NCBI GenBank assembly: GCA_037783415.1
Contig: JAZGTN010000017.1
Coordinates: 2,424,501 to 2,488,500 of the forward strand
Length of the DNA: 64,000 nt
Source of the DNA: Leptasterias polaris
Taxonomy: Eukaryota > Echinodermata > Asteroidea > Forcipulatida > Asteriidae
Reading direction: 5' to 3'
Part shown: piece by piece, positions 33,588 through 45,440 of the stretch
Layout: each line of letters opens with the position of its first letter
Position numbering within the stretch: the stretch's first letter is position 1
Position numbers and translations under genes: made by a program
The notes under the pieces: model-generated
Told to the model about the DNA's origin: nothing
Database searches by the model: none
Seen by the model: only the letters and a program-made list of their open reading frames with translations

Positions 33588-35078
33588 TTTGCTTGAAGCC
33601 AAACCTATATTTAAAGCATGTACTTTTTGACAATACTGTCGACAGTAAAGCCTATAAGATTACAACCAGTGAAAAGGTTGGGAAGGTTTTGAAAATGATA
33701 TCACTTATTAAGGTTTTGTTGTGGTGACAATGAGGGATGTACAAACCAAGTCTTACAGGCAATTCAAAATAATAAGGATCCAAGGTTGGGTCTTATTTGT
33801 TACTTTGAGAGTCAGTCCAAGAGTTTACCATCAGAGATTTTCATCAATAAAGTTGTGAGTACAACAATATTTATGTGCAACTGGAATTGTGATTGTATGA
33901 ACTCCTTTTTTTACTTACTGAAGAATATTGCTGATCAGAAAAAGACCAAGGATAGTGCCTACCTTTCCTGTGTAAATGATCTTTCCATTGTAATGTGTGA
34001 CATACGGAGGTTTGGTTGGGATTTAGCAGATTGTCTTACTGAAATGACTAATATTTCTGTTCTGTATCTGTCTTCGAATAAAAAATTTGATGGTTTTGCA
34101 TCATTGTGTGCTCCTCCTATGGCGAGATTAAAACACCTCAAGGAGCTGACATTGAACAGCTTCATGGTGACAATGGTAGACATGGCCTCTATTTTTGAGT
34201 CACTGAGTGACAAGCCAAACCTAGACAAACTGGATCTGTATTTTATTGGTGACTTTGGTGGTTGTGCATCATTGTTGGCTACTCATTTGACGAGATTACA
34301 ACGCCTTAAGCATCTGACATTGAATCTCAATAGGGTGAAAGTGGAAGACATGGCTCCTATTTTTGTGTCACTAAGTGACATGCCAAACCTAGATAATCTG
34401 GATCTGTCTTTTTTGGATCACTTTGGTGGTTGTGCATCATTGTGGGCTACTCATTTGAAGAGATTACAACGCCTTAAGAATCTGACGTTGAATCTCTATA
34501 ATGTGGAAGTGGAAGACATGGCCTCTATTTCTGAGTCACTGAGCGACATACCAAGCCTAGTTTCTCTGAAAATGTATTTTTGTGTAAACTTTGGTGGTTG
34601 TGCATCATCGTAGGCTACTCATTTGAAGAGATTAACACAGCTCAAGAATCTGACATTAGAAGACTGCATGCTGAAAGACATGGCCCCTATTTGTGAGTCA
34701 CTGAGTGACATGCCAAACCTAGTTTATCTGAATCTGTCTGGTAATGGATCCTTGGGTGGTTATGCATCATTGTGGGCTACTCATTTGAAGAGATTAAAAC
34801 ACATTGAGAACCTGACATTTCAATGCTGCAGGCTGACAGGGAAAGACATTGCCCCTATTTGTGAGTCACTGAGTGACATGCCAAACCTAATTAATCTGAA
34901 TCTGTCTGGTAATGGATCCTTGGGTGGTTATGATTCATTGTGGGCTACTCATTTGAAGAGATTAAAACACCTTAAGTACCTGATATTGCGACATTGCAAC
35001 TTTACAGAGGGAGATATAAGACTCATCATCAATGAGGCGCTGATGGATAATACCAGATTGTTGACAACCGAAATATAA
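33588..35078 (+). pseudogene. NLR leucine-rich-repeat exon, broken by a frameshift and an in-frame stop
   Basis: After the acceptor the first frame gives a post-NACHT tail (LYLKHVLFDNT) that runs into a stop at 33724. The frame that continues the family pattern opens at 33699 with YHLLRFCCGDNEGC, implying a one-base frameshift near 33697. It then runs through LQAIQNNKDPRL, FESQSKSLPSEIF and about six paired leucine-rich repeats with a 57-residue period (SLSDMPNLVYLNLSGNGSLG; SLWATHLKRLKHLKYL). A TAG at 34611-34613 replaces the TGG seen in sister repeats (CATCATCGTAGGCT against CATCATTGTGGGCT). The terminal stop is at 35076-35078. Ribonuclease-inhibitor-like LRRs are the usual ligand-sensing part of NLRs. 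The repeats are very alike, suggesting recent duplication. Confidence 0.82.
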
Positions 35079-36424
35079 GGAAAGATTCAAAGACGGAGTA
35101 TTTCAAACTTTGCTATGGAGAGGTTTAGAGTTCACATGTCACATCCAAGTTGACCTTAGTGTATAGCCATGTGTTATAATTCCCCAGTGTATTTATTCCT
35201 CTGTCAGTGTTATTAGTCTTTTGTTTTCATCCCTGGATGATGGTTTACATGATCTTCTAGTATGGTCAATGTGTGCTAGACCTTACAGCTTTTTCATAGT
35301 CATTGTCAGGCTATGCACGTACATGGTACAGGCAGTGGTCATCAGTATAGCCAAGATTGACTGTCTGGAAAGGCAACAGTTTATCCTTAATGTTGCTTTG
35401 ACAGAGATTTCTTAGCCATTCGGAACCCAACACATGTAGTAAGAATCTTCGGTGTTTCATTGTTTTGCAGTAATGGCTGTGTTTGGATGTCACAGTTGAA
35501 AAATAAAATAGCAACTTTCCAACTTAAAAGAATCAGTCTGGGTTTATATAAATCCTCAAAACTAGACAGGAAAGTGAATCAATTACAAACACCGTGCTGG
35601 CGATATAAGGAGCAATGAGATAAAGACGACCATACTTTGGCCGTCGGTGGGCCCCCCGTAAAAAACAAAAACAACAACAACAAAAACAATACATTAATCA
35701 TAATACCACACGGGTATACTACAACTTGTTTTCAAAACCAAACAACAATCTCCATACCAATGCATATTCAAAGTCTATTAAATTATAGAACCACATTGTG
35801 TAAAACAAGGAGAAGAAAAAACAAACAAGTGGCTGAGTGTGCTGAAAAATATGCATATGTTTAAACATAGTATGCTAACTTTGCCTGCTTAATGAAATCA
35901 GTCATGGTTTACAATAATGGATAATCACTGTCACCTCTTCAGTGTGTGTCTTCATTTATATTTTTCAAGCAAGCGGTATTTGTAGGTTATATTGCCAGTA
36001 TTTTGCTGCACAAAAATATGTTATGCCTAAGGAATAATTGTTGATTAGTATTAATTTAATACACTCACTATAACGTTCATACCAGCACCAATTCTTCGGG
36101 GAATTATTTGTAGGAAATTTCCTTAAAGACTCACAAATTAGAGTTAATTTTGATTGTCGAAATTAGATTAAGATAGATAAATAGTTTATTTATGATTGTT
36201 ATTTCATATAAAAAGACACCACATTAGAAATAAGCCTATTATGAACATGCTTAACAAATTTCAAACATACACACAATTTTTTTTATTTGCAATGAGATGT
36301 GACCACAACTTTGATGACTTTTTACAAAGTTGTATGGCTTTCCTTACAAAACATTTAACGAGATGGAAAATAGTTTACTCTTCCAAAAACATGATACTCT
36401 ATTGTATACGCTGATAGAAGCAGC
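35079..36424. other. 3' flank of the LRR exon
   Basis: Has an AATAAA at 35502-35507 (GAAAAATAAAATAG), a candidate polyadenylation signal about 420 bp past the terminal stop. Otherwise AT-rich with no supported gene. Confidence 0.35.
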
Positions 36425-36955
36425 CCCTTTAAGTATATTTAATTATCAACTCCTTTGAAGAAACACTGATTAAGACAGCCACTTTGAGACTCTTTGGTTA
36501 TCAATCCTCTGTAAAACACTAATAAAATCAGCCACTTTAAAAATATTTGGTTATCAACTCATCTGTAATATACACTGATAAAAGCAGCCACTTTAAGACT
36601 CTTTGGTTATCAACTCATCTGTAATATACACTGATAAAAGCAGCCACTTTAAGACTCTTTGGTTATCAACTCCTCTGTAGTAACACTGATAAAAGCAGCC
36701 ACTTTAAGACTCTTTGGTTATCAACTCCTCTGTAGTATACGCTGATAAAAGCAGCCACTTTAAGACTCTTTGGTTATCAACTCCTCTGTAGTAACACTGA
36801 TAAAAGCAGCCACTTTAAGACTCTTTGGTTATCAACTCCTCTGTAGTATACGCTGATAAAAGCAGCCACTTTAAGACTCTTTGGTTATCAACTCCTCTGC
36901 AGTATACACTGATGAAAGCAGCCACTTTAAGACTCTTTGATCTTGGCAATCTCTT
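36425..36955 (+). repeat. 55-57-bp tandem array
   Basis: About nine copies of a unit containing GGTTATCAACTCCTCTGTAG, TA(T)ACACTGATAAAAGCAGCC and ACTTTAAGACTCTTT. Central copies are nearly identical; copies at both ends are diverged, as expected for an array maintained by unequal exchange. Confidence 0.92.
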
Positions 36956-38176
36956 AGTCTTGTAGAAACCAGTGATCATAAAACAACACCTAAAATAAAA
37001 CTCAATCTTACAGCAGATGTCTTCATAATATGCTTTGGCTTTAAAACAGAGTCAGCTTTTCAATAAAAAGAGCTGAGACCACAATTTAAAAAAATCTACA
37101 GCAAATGACCTAAACCCAGCATTGACTATAAACTAGTTTAGCAGCAAAATACTGTGTAATGGTTATTGGTTTTGGTTATCTGCCAAGTATTACTTAGACA
37201 AGTAAAGCAATTCTCTTTCTTACATGATGAATAATGAAATTGGGCACAATATAGCTTTATCTTTTGTAACTCGTAAAACATTGAATCTCCTAAAATAGCT
37301 CGAGTTTTATCACGAAACGTTGTATCTCGCTTAAAATAGCCCGGATGTACACATTAAAAAAAAGTTCTACGCGCTAAAATACAGCATTTTTGCACTGACC
37401 ATTTTCCTGCGAGATACAACGTTTTAGCAAAATCGAAGTACGTTTTCGCACTGCATGACGCGACAAAAATAGAGTACTAATTTGAGTATTATTTTACATA
37501 CTTCATCAAAGATTGTATTTGTTTACATTGCACCTACTTTTCATATAAATGGCATTTAGCCTCCATCTAACTGAAATTTGTTTTGTATAATAGTATTTTG
37601 GTATGAAGTTTTTATGTTTTATTGTAAAGAATTAACCTGCAACTTTTCATCTGACATGAAGTTTCTTGGTAGATTTTTAGGAGGCCCTGAGCAAAAAACT
37701 CTGGTAGTTGATTATCACTTATAGTCGATGGCCAACTAAAGCATGTTTCCTTGTTTACAAATCTTGGTCATGTTCCCAGTATCAAGTAACAGTAATGGAT
37801 GCTAATAATCATTGTACAAAAAGAAACCAAACTATATTTCCTTTCAGCCTTGATTGGTTACATTGAATTGAATGGGAGAAAATTAAGATGGCCACACCAC
37901 CATGATTAGGTCTCTAGAGTGACCTTCTGCTTTTCATTTTAAAATCAAGTTTGATAAAAACAACAGATGAACACATTTTTAGATATGCTTCCTATTGATC
38001 ATAAGTGTACAATTGTATTCTGTAATGTCCACAAACTGTATAGATTTTAAGTTTTCTTTCTATTTAAGCTGTTTATTAGTGTGCATGCAGGGCTCTGTAC
38101 CTGACCCAGAATTTCAAGTATGAACTTGTGGATGTCACAGGTAACTTGTTCTATGTAGGTAGCATCACCAGGGCTT
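36956..38176. other. Non-coding gap
   Basis: No gene. A short inverted pair AACGTTGTATCTCGC (about 37317) and GCGAGATACAACGTT (about 37409) suggests a decayed palindromic MITE. Confidence 0.35.
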
Positions 38177-39110
38177 CCAAACTCGTATACTTCCAACCTT
38201 CATTCTTGTCCTTGAATATCAAAAAGCAAAAGTCGTTTTGTTAATATTGCAAGAATAGTTATCTTCATATATAAAAAGTGTACAATATGTTAATAAATTT
38301 TGTGAAGAATGGTATGTACCAGTTGTAAATGTTAATCAATTTTAAGGCAAACAGGTTATCCATGGGATAAGGAAATTAAATTCCTTCTTTTATTTTATCC
38401 GCAGATTTGGTTAATTGCATCATTGGCATGTGTTAATGCACGGTATTGTGTAGTATGTAATATCACCTTAATACAGATGTATTTGTAAAGAGGGGCTCCA
38501 AGGACAAATTCAGTTTTGTGATCCACTAATTTTCCAACAGATAGTGTGGACATTTTTGTAATGGTCTAACCTCGTGTAAAAATGGTGTCAAGTGTAATTT
38601 TATCTGAAACTCTTCCAGAGAGACATTCGAATCATGACGACATTGGACAGCACAAACAAATGGGTCTGTACATTTCAAAGAGGAATTTTTGCATCAGTCA
38701 AAAGGTCAAACTCATCGCCGTTTTGTTTGAATAGCATTGAAGATCGGGAACGAAATGATTTGTTATTCTTTTTAAAGTTATGTACAGACCATACATTTGA
38801 CAAAAGTTGCACTTAAATGGTATTAAACATAGTGGCATTTTAACCCTAGAGTTACAGAATTTGATTGTTTCCATTTTCATTCAGACCATGGTGCACCCAG
38901 TATACGATATATAGTATAATGTCACACTGTCGTTGCACTGTGATAGCAGTTTATATGCTAAAAAACGTTTCTGTAAGAAACGCTTCTAAGATTGTGTGTA
39001 CCCACTGAGGAGTATTCTTCCTGTGTTAACATAAATTATTCGCTCTGGATTTTCGGCGATATCTAAAAAACGCGACCACCCTTTTAAAAATATAAATTTC
39101 ACAGGTTGGT
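38177..39110 (-). repeat. Interspersed repeat R2, uninterrupted copy
   Basis: In inverse orientation this 0.93-kb block matches 56220-56534 followed directly by 63404-64000, the two flanks of the LTR retrotransposon. Shared markers include GTGCACCATGGTC, GATATCGCCGAAAATCCGGA (near-identical here), AGTGCAACTTTTGT and GGAAGTATACGAG. It therefore serves as the empty site for that retrotransposon. Confidence 0.8.
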
Positions 39111-39889
39111 TTTATTATATATCTACATTTATGTAGGATTAAAACAAATGAACAGCTTCAAAAACCAAAGGTATGCCCTTTACTTTGCCAAAGACTGTGC
39201 AAGTCTCGCGCGTATCCGAACGAGAAAACACGTCAAACGAAGAACATTTTTATTTCTGAAATCAAATCTTTGTTTTAAATTATATCTCATGACAAAATCT
39301 GAACAACAAAAATAAATCATTACAATTTTATGAAATTAGTTTTTAAAAAAATAAAAAAATACGCCAAAGTGTGTTAATTATTATTAAAAACAAATGAAAA
39401 CTCTGGGACAAGGATGCTTTTTTGATGTTAACTTTTTAGAAACCCCTTACGCAGATTCGTGAAGGTCAAACGGGTTTTAAATTTACCCGTATCGCAGTTT
39501 ACAGAGGAATGCCGACGCCTCAACACCATAGACTGCAATGAAAAGGGTTCGCTTTGCAATTACAGCATCTGGCGATTATAATCGTGCATCCAAAACAAGC
39601 TTTTACATAAGTTTTATGATCGGAGGTGAGCACAAAATTCCTAATTGTTTGCAATAACCGAAAGCTGAGGTCAAGTATAATTCTCGGGTTTTCTTCGTTA
39701 TATTGTTGAATTGGTTTTATTTTCATATTTTGTTATCACTTAGTATTACATTCCCAACAACATGTATAATTTTCTAGGTCATAAACTACGTTAAACTAAA
39801 ATAATAGACGAAACAAAATCTCGCCCACGTAAAACTCCATATGGTTGGGACCACTATGGTCCCGGAAGTTCGAATGCGCGCGAGACTTG
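39111..39889. other. Non-coding gap
   Basis: No supported gene or repeat unit. Confidence 0.3.
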
Positions 39890-40461
39890 TACAGTAGAAA
39901 ATTGAGTTTGAGAATCTTATCTTTTCTTGGGTATCTACATTGTAATTGTCATGTTTTGAATGTTTTAAATCAGAATTAAAGTAAACGGTAATGCATTAAC
40001 GCATTTATGCGTGGAAATTCATTGGTACTTTTTGACATGAGCAGGTGTAGACCTTTTCTTTTCTTAAAAAAACTTAAATTATTATCTCATCCGAAAGACA
40101 CAGCAATCGTTTAAGCGTCTTGCTCAAGAACACAACTGTGATAACAGCGGAACTTGTACCCAGTGCACTAAACTATGTGGCCACAACACTCAAATTATTT
40201 TAAAGAAAGATTTACTTTAAAAAAAAGCATATTATGACAGAGTATTTTTGAAATAATTCTTGGTATTAAGATTATAAATAATATAGTCACAAGAATTTTT
40301 TCCCCCTGAAATACTTTATTTCTTTAATATTAAATTATATGATTTTCTTATAAATGTTTTACTTGACTGATTAAGCATATTTTTGAAAAGTTGTCGCTGT
40401 TAGTTGCAGTTTTTCGTCAATACCCGATAACCCAGTTTTAAAAAACACTCACAATTTGTCT
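39890..40461 (+). repeat. Interspersed repeat R3, copy 1
   Basis: Matches 48271-48845 in inverse orientation: GTAGATAC-type start, the AAGACACAGCA/GTCTTGCTC region, the GGCAACACTC-like block and AAAAACTGCAACTAACAGCG. Non-coding. It is followed by a truncated TTAA-family MITE end at 40462 (TTAA then AGGCACTGTACACG). Confidence 0.7.
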
Positions 40462-40465
40462 TTAA

Positions 40466-41219
40466 AGGCACTGTACACGTTTGGAAATTACTCAAAATAT
40501 AAATTTTTATTTATTTTATTTATTGATTTATTTAGACAGGGTAGCCTTATCAGTAATACAACTGCTATCCTTAAGGGCCCTGTGTACAGGCAGTAAACAT
40601 TTTAAAAAGGAAATAAAAAAATACAGAGCACTAAGAAAATCCATGAATAAAGACAAAAACAAGTGTAAAACAAAATCAAAAAGAAAGTTAAAAGAGTGAA
40701 AACAAAACATTATAAAAACAAACATATCTGCTATTTGTAGGCCTTCACAATAAAGTAAAACAAAAAACTGTTATCGTATTCCAAGCAAATATTGTGTAAT
40801 TCATACGGTGGGGATTGTTGCAATCATAACCGGAAGAGCGCGCGCCGAAGTGTTGACCAATGCGATGCAGCGGAATGAACAGTAGGTGTGTGCTTCGCGC
40901 TACGCTAGTAACGATAACCAGCGGTTCATGTGTATAAATATAAGGCATTGGTAAATTGTGACCAGCGTTGTGCGCTGCATACCATTGATTACCGGTATAC
41001 GACCTACATGCCGGAGAGACCAAAAAGTCTTGCTACGCGCAACGCTATTTCACATTTCAATACCAAGGTATTTATAGACTTGGACCCTTTCAACAACTTC
41101 GCCCTTAATAATGATTGGGGGAACCACAGTCTTATTTTTCTAAGTCAATCAACATCTCTTTCGTTTTCTTGACATTAATTTCTAAACAAATTGTCATCAC
41201 ACCACTGAACGAATTTTTT
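40466..41219. other. Non-coding gap with a truncated MITE end
   Basis: Starts with one end of the TTAA-family MITE (AGGCACTGTACACGTTTGG); no matching right end was found. The rest shows no gene. Confidence 0.35.
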
Positions 41220-44200
41220 TTTAATTATTATTTATTTTTTTTTTATTATTATGGTTTATTAAAAACTCTGCTCATTGCAGCCTACCGGCTGAATTACAAG
41301 ACAGGTTACAATATATATATATCTATAAATAAACAGATTAGAATTAAGAAAAGTAAAGAGCTGTATGCATGTACATATCATATAATAAAATAAAGATTGC
41401 ACAGCAAAAAATACACAAATCCACATAAAAATCTAATTCAACAATTGCTTAAAATTAAAGGGATGTTTGGAGTGAGCTGAGAGTATCGTTGACGATTTTA
41501 TTGAAGTAGGGGACCGGACTATTTTTTAGCAGGGTAGTCTTACATGTTATTTCGTGGAGAGTTCTTTTGGACCTGAGATTCATAGTATGTGAGCTTTTAG
41601 ATTTGGCAAACCATTCATTAAATTTATTTGAGTTGTATGACTTTAAAGCAAAATTTGTACAGAGTGTAATTCTTCGAGTGTATAACGGTTCCAGACCCAG
41701 AGTGGTTAATGCTTGATTGTAGTGATTATATGTATTGCCTAAAATGATGCGAGAAGTTCTTTTTTGGATGGATTCTATTTGATCAGAAAGAGTGAGGGAA
41801 ATACCGGAATGCCACAAAGGGGCTGCATATTCCACCATGGGTCTGACATAACCTTTATACACAGTCACCAGTTCATCATTAGTAAGACCATTCTTTTTAA
41901 GTTTTCTCAACATAAACAGTTTCTTGGAGGCTTTTTTAACTATGTCAACAATATGCAAGTCCCATTTCAAATTATGTTGGAAGGTAACGCCTAATAATTT
42001 AGCACTAGGGACCTGTTGGAGTTTAACATCTTGTATAGAAAATTGAGCAACAGGTGGTACCTTCCTGCCAGTGTAGATCTGCATAAATTGACATTTGGAA
42101 GGATTTAAGGAAAGTTTATTATTTACAGCCCAATCATTCAAATTGTTTAAATCATCCTGAATCTTGCTAGCAACATTGATGTGCCTATTTTCGCCAAATG
42201 TAATATCGTCCACATATTTCCAGCATTTACTGTGAACAGGATCAGCAGAACTATTAATACAAGCTAAAAAAATTACCGGCCCCAATTTAGTTCCCTGTGG
42301 AACCCCATCTGAGATGGTTTGCCAATCAGAAAAGCTTTGTTTGTACTTGACCCTTTGTTGCCGATCACTTAAAAAATTTGCAATCCAATAAACAATAGCT
42401 GGAGACACATCCAAATTCAAAAGGTTTTTGATAGCTATGACATGATTAATCTTGTCAAAGGCTTTAGTGAAATCAGTTAACACAAGGGAACCAATATTGT
42501 TTGAAGCACTAGCACCAGTGACTAAGTGATGGTAAACATCAACAAGGCAATGTGTGGTGGATAATCCTTTCTGGTTACCAAATTGTCTTTTGTCAATCTT
42601 AGGTTGAATTGTCTTCATAACCCATTTACAAATAAACCCTTCAGCTATCTTGGCTAAAAGTGGGGTTAAAGAGATGGGCCTAAGTTTATCCAATGTGGGT
42701 GGAGATTGTTTAGGAATGGGAACAATGTTTGCTTGTTTCCACTGAACTGGAACAATGCCCTGATATAATGAAGTATTGATGATATCAGTAACAGGGATAC
42801 TCAGTTCATATGCGAACTCCTTGATTACTCTTGCTGGTAAGTCATCGGGACCACCGGATTTGGAAACCGAAATTTGGTTAAGCTCATTATAGACTTCCCA
42901 AGGTTCAACCCGGGGCGGTGGCTCATGGGACGGTAAGTAAGCTGGTAGATCATGAAAATTCAGAGGATTGTTAGATTGTGAGAAGCTAGCCAGGTGATTA
43001 TTAATTGCGTTGGCAATTGATTTATGTTCAGATGAATCCAAATCTGGTATATGAATGGTAAGATCAATTTTTGTGATGTTTGCCAGATTACGTACCTCCT
43101 TGTGCCACCTCCCCGGGTCCAATCTTTGTAATTTACGAATTCTACCAGCATAATAAGATTGTTTAGCAGTAGTTATTTCCCTGTTAACTCTGTTACGCAT
43201 GAAATTAAATTGACGTCGGTTGCCTTCAGCAAATGCCCTCTGCCTCCGGGAAACTATGTCCCTAATTTGATCAGTCATCCAAGGTTTATCATTATTATGA
43301 CGCTTGATAATTTTTGGATGAAAATGAACCTCAATGGCACAATGAACCAGATTATAGAAGGCATCTACTTTGGCTTGACAAGCATTAGTATTCGAGATAT
43401 CATCCCAGTTCTGTGCCTGTACCCATCTACCAAATGACCTAATACTAGATTCCTTCATAGGTCTTATGACTTTGGTGGTTTTTTTATTGCAGACTCTTAC
43501 ATTTTTGGGAATCCATGTAATACAGTTATGATCACTGCGACCAATCGGTGCGGATACAGCAGGACATTGATATTGATCGGAAAAGTTGGTAATAATAAGA
43601 TCAAGAATGGCATCCTGTCTAGTCGGTTTATTAACAATTTGCACAAGGTTATTACCATTACAAATAAGTCTAATGTCCACTTTATTAAAGTCACCAAGTA
43701 GAGCAATTCCAATACACGGTTTACTTGTCAAAAGTCTGTCGACTGAGCAGATTATGTGATGCCGTAAGAGATCTTCATGCTGAGAGTCCGGAGGGCTGTA
43801 GACTGCAAACACCACTATAGATGGAACACATCTTGGGAATTTGGGATGGTGCAACATAACCCATTCTCCCTCAATCTCTGGTGGAACATGAAGATCATCA
43901 ATCACTGAAGCTCGTATGTGATCCTTCACATACAGCAAAATACCACCGCCGTTTCTATTGGGTCTGCACTTATTGAAGACGTTGTAACCGTCAATTGAAT
44001 ATTGCTCAGGCGAAGTATTTGGGGTTATCCACGACTCAGTTATTACAGCTACATCTGTTTGTTCATTGTTGAGCCTCAGTTCCAGTTCGTCACGTTTATT
44101 GAGTACAGAGCGAGCATTTGTTACCAAAAAATGTGGGAGAGTGGTTGTACTACTATTGATGCATGAAGGTGAAGTCATCTGCTTCGCAAGCTTCGGTAGT

Positions 44201-44601
44201 TGTTTAAGCGTTGAAGGCATGCGAGATGAACAAATGGGGTATGTGGCATGTCTATTTCCTATAATCACCTGAATATGAAATTGAAAAGTGTTACCTTTGT
44301 AGAGTACTGATGAACGTTTACGTTTTCGTTTACCGGCACATTTCCCCCTATATCTGAATAGGCTGTACAGTTTGAGGAGTTGGGTCTGTTCTGGCCTCAG
44401 ACGACAGGCCCGACTTCGTAGGCTAATAAGCTGATTTCGACTGTACACATACCTTGCGGTTGGCGGTGTAACGTTGGCAATGTCCACATTACCAGTTGAA
44501 TTTGTGTTAGATTCATTGTCATCTCTAGAAGGACCCAGGTTCATAGCAACATCCATGAATATGGTGATGTTCATCGGAGGATCATTGCCAGAAATATCCA
44601 T
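41220..44601 (-). mobile_element. Non-LTR retrotransposon with intact long ORF
   Basis: LINE-type element on the minus strand. Its coding sequence is 41455-44601 and its 3' end runs into an A-rich tract (T-rich on the plus strand at 41208-41250), consistent with target-primed reverse transcription. The 5' end is not resolved and no ORF1 was identified upstream. Confidence 0.75.
41455..44601 (-). CDS. LINE endonuclease-reverse transcriptase, 1048 residues, intact
   Basis: An uninterrupted frame. Residues about 155-370 form an APE-type endonuclease (TNARSVLNKRDELELRL; VITESWI; GGGILLYVKD; LLGDFN; IGRSDHNCITW). Residues about 570-850 form the reverse transcriptase (KQANIVPIPK; LRPISLTPLLAKIAEG; LTDFTKAFDKINH; SDGVPQGTKLGPVIF; catalytic KYVDDITF). 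The C-terminus has the LGLEPLYTRR and NLRSKR motifs common in CR1/L2-like elements, a suggestion by recall only. The catalytic YVDD is complete. The first 150 residues are basic and unrecognised. The intact frame implies recent insertion. It carries no homology to the LINE at 15490-19640 beyond shared domains. Confidence 0.9.
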   Translation of the reverse strand: MDISGNDPPMNITIFMDVAMNLGPSRDDNESNTNSTGNVDIANVTPPTARYVYSRNQLISLRSRACRLRPEQTQLLKLYSLFRYRGKCAGKRKRKRSSVLYKGNTFQFHIQVIIGNRHATYPICSSRMPSTLKQLPKLAKQMTSPSCINSSTTTLPHFLVTNARSVLNKRDELELRLNNEQTDVAVITESWITPNTSPEQYSIDGYNVFNKCRPNRNGGGILLYVKDHIRASVIDDLHVPPEIEGEWVMLHHPKFPRCVPSIVVFAVYSPPDSQHEDLLRHHIICSVDRLLTSKPCIGIALLGDFNKVDIRLICNGNNLVQIVNKPTRQDAILDLIITNFSDQYQCPAVSAPIGRSDHNCITWIPKNVRVCNKKTTKVIRPMKESSIRSFGRWVQAQNWDDISNTNACQAKVDAFYNLVHCAIEVHFHPKIIKRHNNDKPWMTDQIRDIVSRRQRAFAEGNRRQFNFMRNRVNREITTAKQSYYAGRIRKLQRLDPGRWHKEVRNLANITKIDLTIHIPDLDSSEHKSIANAINNHLASFSQSNNPLNFHDLPAYLPSHEPPPRVEPWEVYNELNQISVSKSGGPDDLPARVIKEFAYELSIPVTDIINTSLYQGIVPVQWKQANIVPIPKQSPPTLDKLRPISLTPLLAKIAEGFICKWVMKTIQPKIDKRQFGNQKGLSTTHCLVDVYHHLVTGASASNNIGSLVLTDFTKAFDKINHVIAIKNLLNLDVSPAIVYWIANFLSDRQQRVKYKQSFSDWQTISDGVPQGTKLGPVIFLACINSSADPVHSKCWKYVDDITFGENRHINVASKIQDDLNNLNDWAVNNKLSLNPSKCQFMQIYTGRKVPPVAQFSIQDVKLQQVPSAKLLGVTFQHNLKWDLHIVDIVKKASKKLFMLRKLKKNGLTNDELVTVYKGYVRPMVEYAAPLWHSGISLTLSDQIESIQKRTSRIILGNTYNHYNQALTTLGLEPLYTRRITLCTNFALKSYNSNKFNEWFAKSKSSHTMNLRSKRTLHEITCKTTLLKNSPVPYFNKIVNDTLSSLQTSL

Positions 44602-45094
44602 GCATGTATGACCATGCTTCGAATGGAATTCCGGGGGTGCATCCGGCCGGGACCGTACTGTGTCATTTGCAGGAACCTGCTCACTAAATTCACAAATCTG
44701 AAGATTTGTCTCATATGTTGGTTGTTCTAACGTTGCTGGTAAACGATAATAATCAGGAGAGGTATGTTATATCAAGAGGAGTACATACATGTACAAAATA
44801 CTCACAGTCACAGTTGCCATAAACTAGTTTTGTGCACACAATGTATGCCAGATTTAAGTGTGCTCCGCCCAACCTTTATCAAGTCCAAAATCAGCCATCC
44901 AGACGACAAAAATCAACAAATAAGACGACACACGAGTGGACAAAGTAGTATCAAATTCAAATCATCGAAGATAAACAGCGGATGGTTGTAATAAAAAGAG
45001 ATTTTAAAGGGTTAAAAATGCACCAACAACACAGTAAAATAAAACATGGCAGCCCAACAAAGAGCGCCCTCAAATGTGACACTTCATCCAACAA
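44602..45094. other. 5' flank of the intact LINE
   Basis: May include the LINE 5' UTR. No supported ORF. Confidence 0.35.
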
Positions 45095-45283
45095 ATTAAC
45101 ATTAGAGTCGCATTTGCTGTCCGAAAAGCCATCTGTGGCAGTATCATCGGCATATTTTATGATGTCATGTGACGGGGTCAGAGATTTACAATCATTTGTG
45201 TATATTATGATGTTTTCGTGAATCCACGAAAAAGTATCGGACATACGGCACAAAATGTAAGTAGTTCCGGTCGGCTGTCCCAA
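45095..45283 (-). pseudogene. Reverse-transcriptase fragment of another LINE
   Basis: A short minus-strand frame contains IIIYTNDCKSLTPSHDIIKY followed at once by ADDT, the YADD palm motif of LINE reverse transcriptases, then NLLDEV. Sequence on both sides lacks RT homology. It is a fossil of a third non-LTR family. Confidence 0.6.
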
Positions 45284-45299
45284 GATGCATCGGTGTGAA

Positions 45300-45385
45300 T
45301 GCTGGGGGAAGTTGGCGTTCGATTAGCTCATGGTTAGGGGCTTACCCGGATGAGCAGACCGGGGTCGATCCGGGGAAGCTAGTGT
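45300..45385 (+). repeat. tRNA-like fragment, possible SINE head
   Basis: ATTAGCTCATGGTTAGGG resembles an A box and GGGGTCGATCCGGGG a B box. The stems do not pair well, so it is not a tRNA gene. It could be a degenerate tRNA-derived SINE. Confidence 0.35.
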
Positions 45386-45440
45386 CCGGCACGTGAAATT
45401 TTCACGGCACGCGAAATGTTCTTTTCAGTTGACCTGAAAA

